A stretch of DNA of 35,960 bases. It comes from a bacterium. GTDB lineage: Bacteria > JAMCPX01. The DNA is taken from NCBI GenBank assembly GCA_021787655.1, contig JAJYLM010000003.1, forward strand, positions 1 through 35,960. The letters run 5' to 3'. The position numbers and the translations under genes were made by a program. Below, in pieces: positions 32,286 through 35,960 of this stretch (position 1 is its first letter; the number at the start of each line of letters is the position of its first letter). The notes below the pieces were generated by a model that was given only the letters and a program-made list of their open reading frames with translations, searched no databases and was not told the origin of the DNA.

Positions 32286-33692
32286 TTATCTCGCCGTACC
32301 GGTGATCCGGTGTACCGAAAGGATCTCCCTGAGCTGACGCCGTGTCAGCAGCCCCTTTTCCAGGATGACATCGATCACCGGCCTTTTTTCCCTGACTGCC
32401 TGTTTGACGACCTCGGCGGCACGAAGGTAGCCGATCCGCGTGTTCAGGACAGTCGCAATGGCCGGTGTATGGATAAAATAGGAATACATCCGTTCCCGGT
32501 TTGCACTAATGCCGCGGACGGCCTTATCCGCGAATACGGGCAGAAAGTTACTCAGCAGTTCTACGGATTCAAGCAGGGTATTTGCCATGACCGGCATCAT
32601 AACGTTCAGCTCAAGTTGTCCCGCCTGCTCTGCCATGGAGACGGTCAGCCCGTTGCCCATGATCCTGAAGCAGATCATGTCCAGGGCTTCAGCCATGACC
32701 GGATTCGCCTTGCCCGGCATGATCGAAGAACCCGGCTGGACAGCCGGGAGGTTTATCTCTGCAAGCCCGGTGACCGGACCGGATGAGAGCAGTCTCAGAT
32801 CGTTTGCGATCCTGATAAGTTCGATCGCGAGACTACTGAGCAGACCGGACGTATGACTCATGGCAAGCCGGGACTGCAGTCCCTCTCTCGCGTCCCGGGA
32901 CGCAAACAGCCTGAGGCCGGTCAGCCTGCGGAGGTTCCTGATTGCCGTCCTGCGGTATCCACGCGGCGTATTGATACCGGTCCCTGCTGCCGTGCCGCCG
33001 AGAGGGATTTCGAGCAGTGTCGGACCCCGGGAGGGTGCGCTCACTCCACGGAGCATGGATATTGTTTTGCGGATGGTTTCGGCGTACGCATGGAACTCCT
33101 GTCCGAGGGTCACCGGAACCGCGTCCTGCAGGTGCGTCCTGCCGGATTTCAGGAGCGTCCTGAACGACCGGGCCTTGTTCAGAAGAGCGGACTCGAGCTG
33201 CTGTAAGGCAGGGATGAGCTTTGCTATGTCCGTCAGCAATGCGACGTGCGCTGCAGACGGAAAGGTGTCATTGGTCGATTGCGACATGTTCACGTGGTCG
33301 TTCGGGCTTAACCATGTGTATTCACCCCTGTGCCGGCCCAGATATCCGAGAGCAATATTCGCGATGACCTCGTTCACGTTCATGTTCAGGGACGTTCCGG
33401 CGCCTGCCTGGTACTTGTCGATTACGAACTGGTCTGCGTACCTGCCGCCGAGGATGTCGTCGCATGAACGGAGGATGGCACCAGCCCTCTTTTTGTCGAG
33501 CACTCCGAGTTCCCGGTTGGTCAATGCACAGGCCTTCTTGACGAGCACGTATGCCCGCACCAGCGAAGGGTGGTTTTTCTCACCGCTGACCGGGAAGTTG
33601 GACAGCGCACGCACCGTCTGCACACCGTAGTATGCCTGCGCGGGAACGGCGACGCTGCCGAGAGAATCTTGTTCAATGCGCTGTTTTTTCAT
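32286..33692 (-). CDS. aspA: Aspartate ammonia-lyase
   Basis: The protein has 468 residues, the length of AspA and class II fumarase. Active-site segments are QAGAGTSLNMNVNEVIAN (95-112), SQSTNDTFPSA (138-147), GRTHLQDAVPVTLGQE (184-199) and the signature GSSIMPGKANPVMAE (321-335). AGTGINTPRGY and NPVMAE favour AspA over fumarase, which has NPTQCE. It interconverts aspartate with fumarate and ammonia in the cytoplasm and can feed fumarate to respiration or carbon metabolism. KANP in place of the usual KVNP is a mild variation. It precedes the liv genes by 163 bases on the same strand and may be co-regulated. Confidence 0.88.
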   Translation of the reverse strand: MKKQRIEQDSLGSVAVPAQAYYGVQTVRALSNFPVSGEKNHPSLVRAYVLVKKACALTNRELGVLDKKRAGAILRSCDDILGGRYADQFVIDKYQAGAGTSLNMNVNEVIANIALGYLGRHRGEYTWLSPNDHVNMSQSTNDTFPSAAHVALLTDIAKLIPALQQLESALLNKARSFRTLLKSGRTHLQDAVPVTLGQEFHAYAETIRKTISMLRGVSAPSRGPTLLEIPLGGTAAGTGINTPRGYRRTAIRNLRRLTGLRLFASRDAREGLQSRLAMSHTSGLLSSLAIELIRIANDLRLLSSGPVTGLAEINLPAVQPGSSIMPGKANPVMAEALDMICFRIMGNGLTVSMAEQAGQLELNVMMPVMANTLLESVELLSNFLPVFADKAVRGISANRERMYSYFIHTPAIATVLNTRIGYLRAAEVVKQAVREKRPVIDVILEKGLLTRRQLREILSVHRITGTAR

Positions 33693-33731
33693 GAACGGAC
33701 GCCTCGGTGATGACCGGAACCGGCTGTGCCG

Positions 33732-34163
33732 TTACCGTATCAGGAGCCTCCAGGTATAATGAATCGTGAAGCTGCCGAAACCGATGCTCACCAGGTTGAT
33801 GAGGACTTCGAAAAACATACCGGTGTTCATGTTTTTATACATCCCGTTCTCGATGTTATACAGGACATCCATCAATCCGAGGAACACGAACGTGCCTCCT
33901 GCAACAATGCCCCAGAGTACGCCTGCCGTTTCGTGGTGATACAGGTAATGTGCAGACAGGAAGAAGGCAATACTCATCCAGAGGTCTGCAGCGACGAAGC
34001 TCCTCTGAAACACCATATAACACCGTTCGTTGGATGACTGGACACTGTTCGGGACGAAGAAAAATAATATCCAGAAGATGATCGTAAACACACCGGCAAG
34101 AACCTCGAGAACGATAAATGTCATGGATGCAGTCGCGAGCGGCAGAAACCCTGGTATATGCAT
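33732..34163 (-). CDS. Four-helix membrane protein of unknown function
   Basis: The protein has 143 residues and four predicted helices (about 11-38, 52-75, 80-100 and 113-136). Conserved-looking polar residues cluster in GLMDVLYNIENGMYKNMNTG between helices 3 and 4. The start MHIPGFLPLA was chosen because TAAGGAGG lies five bases upstream; an in-frame ATG at 34274 would add a non-hydrophobic stretch. I do not recognise the family. It lies 39 bases before aspA on the same strand, so the two may be co-transcribed. A perfect 18-bp palindrome abuts the ribosome binding site. Confidence 0.75.
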   Translation of the reverse strand: MHIPGFLPLATASMTFIVLEVLAGVFTIIFWILFFFVPNSVQSSNERCYMVFQRSFVAADLWMSIAFFLSAHYLYHHETAGVLWGIVAGGTFVFLGLMDVLYNIENGMYKNMNTGMFFEVLINLVSIGFGSFTIHYTWRLLIR

Positions 34164-34177
34164 AGGAACCTCCTTAA

Positions 34178-34195
34178 CGGTTTTTATAAAAACCG
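34178..34195. promoter_or_regulatory. Perfect 18-bp palindrome beside a ribosome binding site
   Basis: CGGTTTTTATAAAAACCG is a perfect palindrome one base upstream of the TAAGGAGG site of the four-helix membrane-protein gene. It could be an operator or, in RNA, a short hairpin next to the ribosome binding site. Confidence 0.5.
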
Positions 34196-34294
34196 GATAC
34201 CACGAATGCCGCGTTGTGACAAGAGAAGACTGATCTGTGCTGACAGCTTCTGCCGCACACGTCCTGCTTGTCATAACGACACGTTTGGCATATT

Positions 34295-34341
34295 GTTATG
34301 CCATCGGTTTGTCCCGCGGTGCAGGGCGGAACCGGAATAAC
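34295..34341 (+). promoter_or_regulatory. Two-part stem-loop upstream of the epimerase gene
   Basis: GTTAT (34295-34299) pairs with ATAAC (34337-34341), and CGGTT (34305-34309) pairs with AACCG (34330-34334); CCC/GGG can close the inside. It lies about 75 bases ahead of the start at 34418. Its function is unknown. Confidence 0.25.
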
Positions 34342-34417
34342 ATGCACGCTCCTGGGGGAACGGGATGATTCTTGCAGTATCCTTTCTGACGGGGTTGGCA
34401 AAAAAGGCGGATGGGGT

Positions 34418-35413
34418 ATGTTCGAACGAACGGTTTTGGTCACTGGTGCAGGAGGGTTTATCGGGTCGTTTTTGTGCAGGAGGCTGTCTGCGGACGGATT
34501 CCGGATACGGGCACTTGCATTCCCCGGGGAAAACATGGAACACCTGCAGGCCCTCGGCGCCGATATCCGTACCGGTGATCTGACGAAGCCTGCAACCATC
34601 AAGGGCATAGCCGATGGCGTGGACATCGCCTATCACCTTGCCGGCCGGGTGACTGACTGGGGTCCGAAGAAGGTGTTCGAGGAGGCAATCGTCGATGCGA
34701 CAAGGAACCTGGTTGCAGAGGCTGCATGCAAGGTCCAGAGGTTTGTCTACATAAGCTCATTCTGCGCATGCGGCATGGGCAGGCACCTGAAGGGCATGAC
34801 AGAAGACGGCCAGATGTTCAAAACAGGCATTCCGTATGGAGACGCAAAGCTGGATGCCGAGGCTGTGGTCATGGACTATCACCGGAAGAAGGGCATGACC
34901 TATACGATCGTCAGGCCGGCGAATGTCATCGGTCCGGGCAGCATCTGGGTCAGGGACGTGTTTGAGAGGCTGCACGTGTCCGGCGTACCGCTGATCGACC
35001 ACGGACGCTACAGTGCGAGCCTCGTCTCTGTGGAAAATCTCGTCGATGGCCTCGTGCTGGCAGGTACCAGAGAAGAAGCGAAGAACAGGGCATATTTTTT
35101 CCGTGACGACTGGGATGTTACGTGGGCGCACTATCTATCCGACCTCGGCGCCATCGCCGGGAAACGCCCATCATTCAGCGTCCCGTTCAGGGCAGCATGG
35201 CTTGGCGCCGCCGTCGTCGAGCGGATCTATGCGCCTTTCCACGCCCGTCCGCCGGCCACAAGAGCTGCCGTTGCGATCATGGGCAGGGACATGGATGTCG
35301 ATAACAGCAGGGCAAAAGCCGAGCTTGGCTGGAAAACGCGGGTCACGTACGAACAGGCCATGAAGACGATAGAAGCCTGGGTAAGAAGCGAATTGTTCAC
35401 CGGTAAAAAATAG
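34418..35413 (+). CDS. NAD(P)-dependent epimerase/dehydratase (3-beta-HSD-like SDR)
   Basis: The protein has 331 residues. The cofactor loop is VLVTGAGGFIGSFLCRRL (6-23), a typical YHLAGRVTDWG segment follows, and the catalytic pair is Tyr-x3-Lys in IPYGDAKLDAE. VRPANVIGPGSIW and the mid-protein pattern SVENLVDGLVLAG match the extended SDR group near 3-beta-hydroxysteroid dehydrogenase and dihydroflavonol reductase. The start was set at MFERTVLVTG (AAGGCGG upstream); the in-frame ATG at 34298 yields unrelated sequence. The substrate is unknown. It is only distantly similar to the epimerase at 21799-22695. Confidence 0.88.
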   Translation: MFERTVLVTGAGGFIGSFLCRRLSADGFRIRALAFPGENMEHLQALGADIRTGDLTKPATIKGIADGVDIAYHLAGRVTDWGPKKVFEEAIVDATRNLVAEAACKVQRFVYISSFCACGMGRHLKGMTEDGQMFKTGIPYGDAKLDAEAVVMDYHRKKGMTYTIVRPANVIGPGSIWVRDVFERLHVSGVPLIDHGRYSASLVSVENLVDGLVLAGTREEAKNRAYFFRDDWDVTWAHYLSDLGAIAGKRPSFSVPFRAAWLGAAVVERIYAPFHARPPATRAAVAIMGRDMDVDNSRAKAELGWKTRVTYEQAMKTIEAWVRSELFTGKK

Positions 35414-35435
35414 GGACGAAGTTTGTTCATGATAC

Positions 35436-35476
35436 GATGAAGCAATGCTCTTCCGTATATGGAGCATTGCTTCATC
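35436..35476. terminator. Bidirectional terminator-like hairpin
   Basis: GATGAAGCAATGCTC (35436-35450) pairs perfectly over 15 bp with GAGCATTGCTTCATC (35462-35476) around an 11-base loop. It lies between the convergent epimerase and Gln-rich genes. There is no clear T-run on either side. Confidence 0.75.
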
Positions 35477-35509
35477 AGCTGACCTTAACCCAGGCTGCGT
35501 CAGAAACGG

Positions 35510-35960
35510 TTATCTGAATGCCTGAACGTTGCCGGCCCTGCTGTTTGCAGGTCCGGAAAAACCTGAGTTCCCTGATTGTCGATACTGTGTTTGGAACGCA
35601 GGTGCCTGCTGCTGAGAAAAATTATTGGACTGCCCGAATTGCTGCCGGGGTGCTGAAAAGGCAGTGGACTGTCCAAAGTGCGCCTGCGGCTGTATGACCT
35701 GCCTGATTTGCTGCGGTTGTTGCTGCCTGGAAAATCCGTTGGTCTGCCGGAATTGTGTCTGGCTGAACTGTGTCCGGGGTTGTACCGGCTGACTGTAGTT
35801 CTGCTGTGGACGGTTGACCATGCTGTTGCCCGGGCTGAGCAGTGCAGGCTGTGTGCCCTGTCTGAACTGGTTGGCAGGCTGTCGTGCGACGAAATTATTG
35901 TGCTGGTTCTGTTGCTGCGGCGGTACAGCCAGTCTGAACCCGTTGCGTGGCTGCTGCGGC
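35510..35960 (-). CDS. Gln/Asn/Phe-rich low-complexity protein, 5' end cut by window edge
   Basis: The minus-strand frame is open from the right edge to the TAA at 35510-35512, so at least 149 residues are visible and the true start lies outside; the ATG at 35821 is internal. The composition is dominated by Gln, with Asn, Phe, Ser, Ala and Arg. Short units such as TQFSQTQFRQ, QQFGQSNNFSQQQ and QTQYRQSGNSGF repeat an aromatic residue between Gln-rich spacers. There is no domain in view and it is likely disordered, like prion-like or condensate-forming segments. The missing N-terminus may hold a signal peptide or domain. Confidence 0.75.
   Translation of the reverse strand, partial: PQQPRNGFRLAVPPQQQNQHNNFVARQPANQFRQGTQPALLSPGNSMVNRPQQNYSQPVQPRTQFSQTQFRQTNGFSRQQQPQQIRQVIQPQAHFGQSTAFSAPRQQFGQSNNFSQQQAPAFQTQYRQSGNSGFSGPANSRAGNVQAFR

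Noticed and set aside
1..35960. tRNA, rRNA, integrase, transposase or prophage genes
   Set aside because: No matching sequence or protein motif was found on either strand.

Overview
The window reads as chromosomal DNA of a diderm (Gram-negative-type), probably anaerobic bacterium. It has outer-membrane barrel proteins, lipoprotein signals, a SPOR-type protein, an MglA-type polarity GTPase with DUF4388 regulators, a protein disulfide oxidoreductase, a CoA-disulfide-reductase-like enzyme and a branched-chain amino-acid (Liv) transporter beside an acyl-CoA ligase. This mix is typical of Desulfobacterota ('deltaproteobacteria') or Nitrospirota. The lineage is an inference from gene content; no rRNA or tRNA gene was seen.

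Layout. 1-3.7 kb: two tandem, nearly identical NHL/beta-propeller proteins; the second is a complete lipoprotein with a collagen-like linker and an IPT/TIG domain, and the first is cut by the window edge. Palindromic TTAAGAGGG repeats lie between them. 3.9-6.4 kb: an Old-Yellow-Enzyme-type oxidoreductase with a perfect FNR-like palindrome touching its ribosome binding site, then an OprO/P-like porin. 6.5-16.5 kb: a tightly packed plus-strand operon of a receiver-DUF4388 regulator, a zinc-ribbon membrane protein, BirA, CoaX, a TPR protein, an EF-G paralogue, a SPOR-like membrane protein, a helical-repeat protein with an eight-fold LP repeat, an MglA-type GTPase with an extra C-terminal domain, and a UPF0145 protein.

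16.7-24.3 kb: a minus-strand run. In transcription order it encodes a DUF2378/TIGR02265-like protein, a deoxyhypusine-synthase-like protein, an epimerase, two thioredoxins, thioredoxin reductase, a two-domain disulfide oxidoreductase, a CoA-disulfide/NADH oxidase-type enzyme, OsmC and a FadL/PorV-like barrel. Together these form a thiol-redox cluster. 24.5-25.3 kb: a YwiC-like membrane protein.

25.3-26.2 kb: an AT-rich intergenic island. It carries a self-contained transcription unit (extended -10 promoter, 5' hairpin, leader ORF, a 16-residue lysine-rich mini-protein with a strong ribosome binding site, and a perfect terminator), followed by a cluster of AT-rich palindromes including one with a perfect 17-bp stem. 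This is the most unusual stretch of the window.

26.2-36 kb: an outer-membrane barrel coupled to a small heme-copper-oxidase-subunit-I-like protein; an acyl-CoA ligase convergent with livHMG; aspartate ammonia-lyase; a small four-helix membrane protein with an 18-bp palindrome next to its ribosome binding site; an NAD-dependent epimerase; and a Gln/Asn/Phe-rich low-complexity protein running off the right edge.
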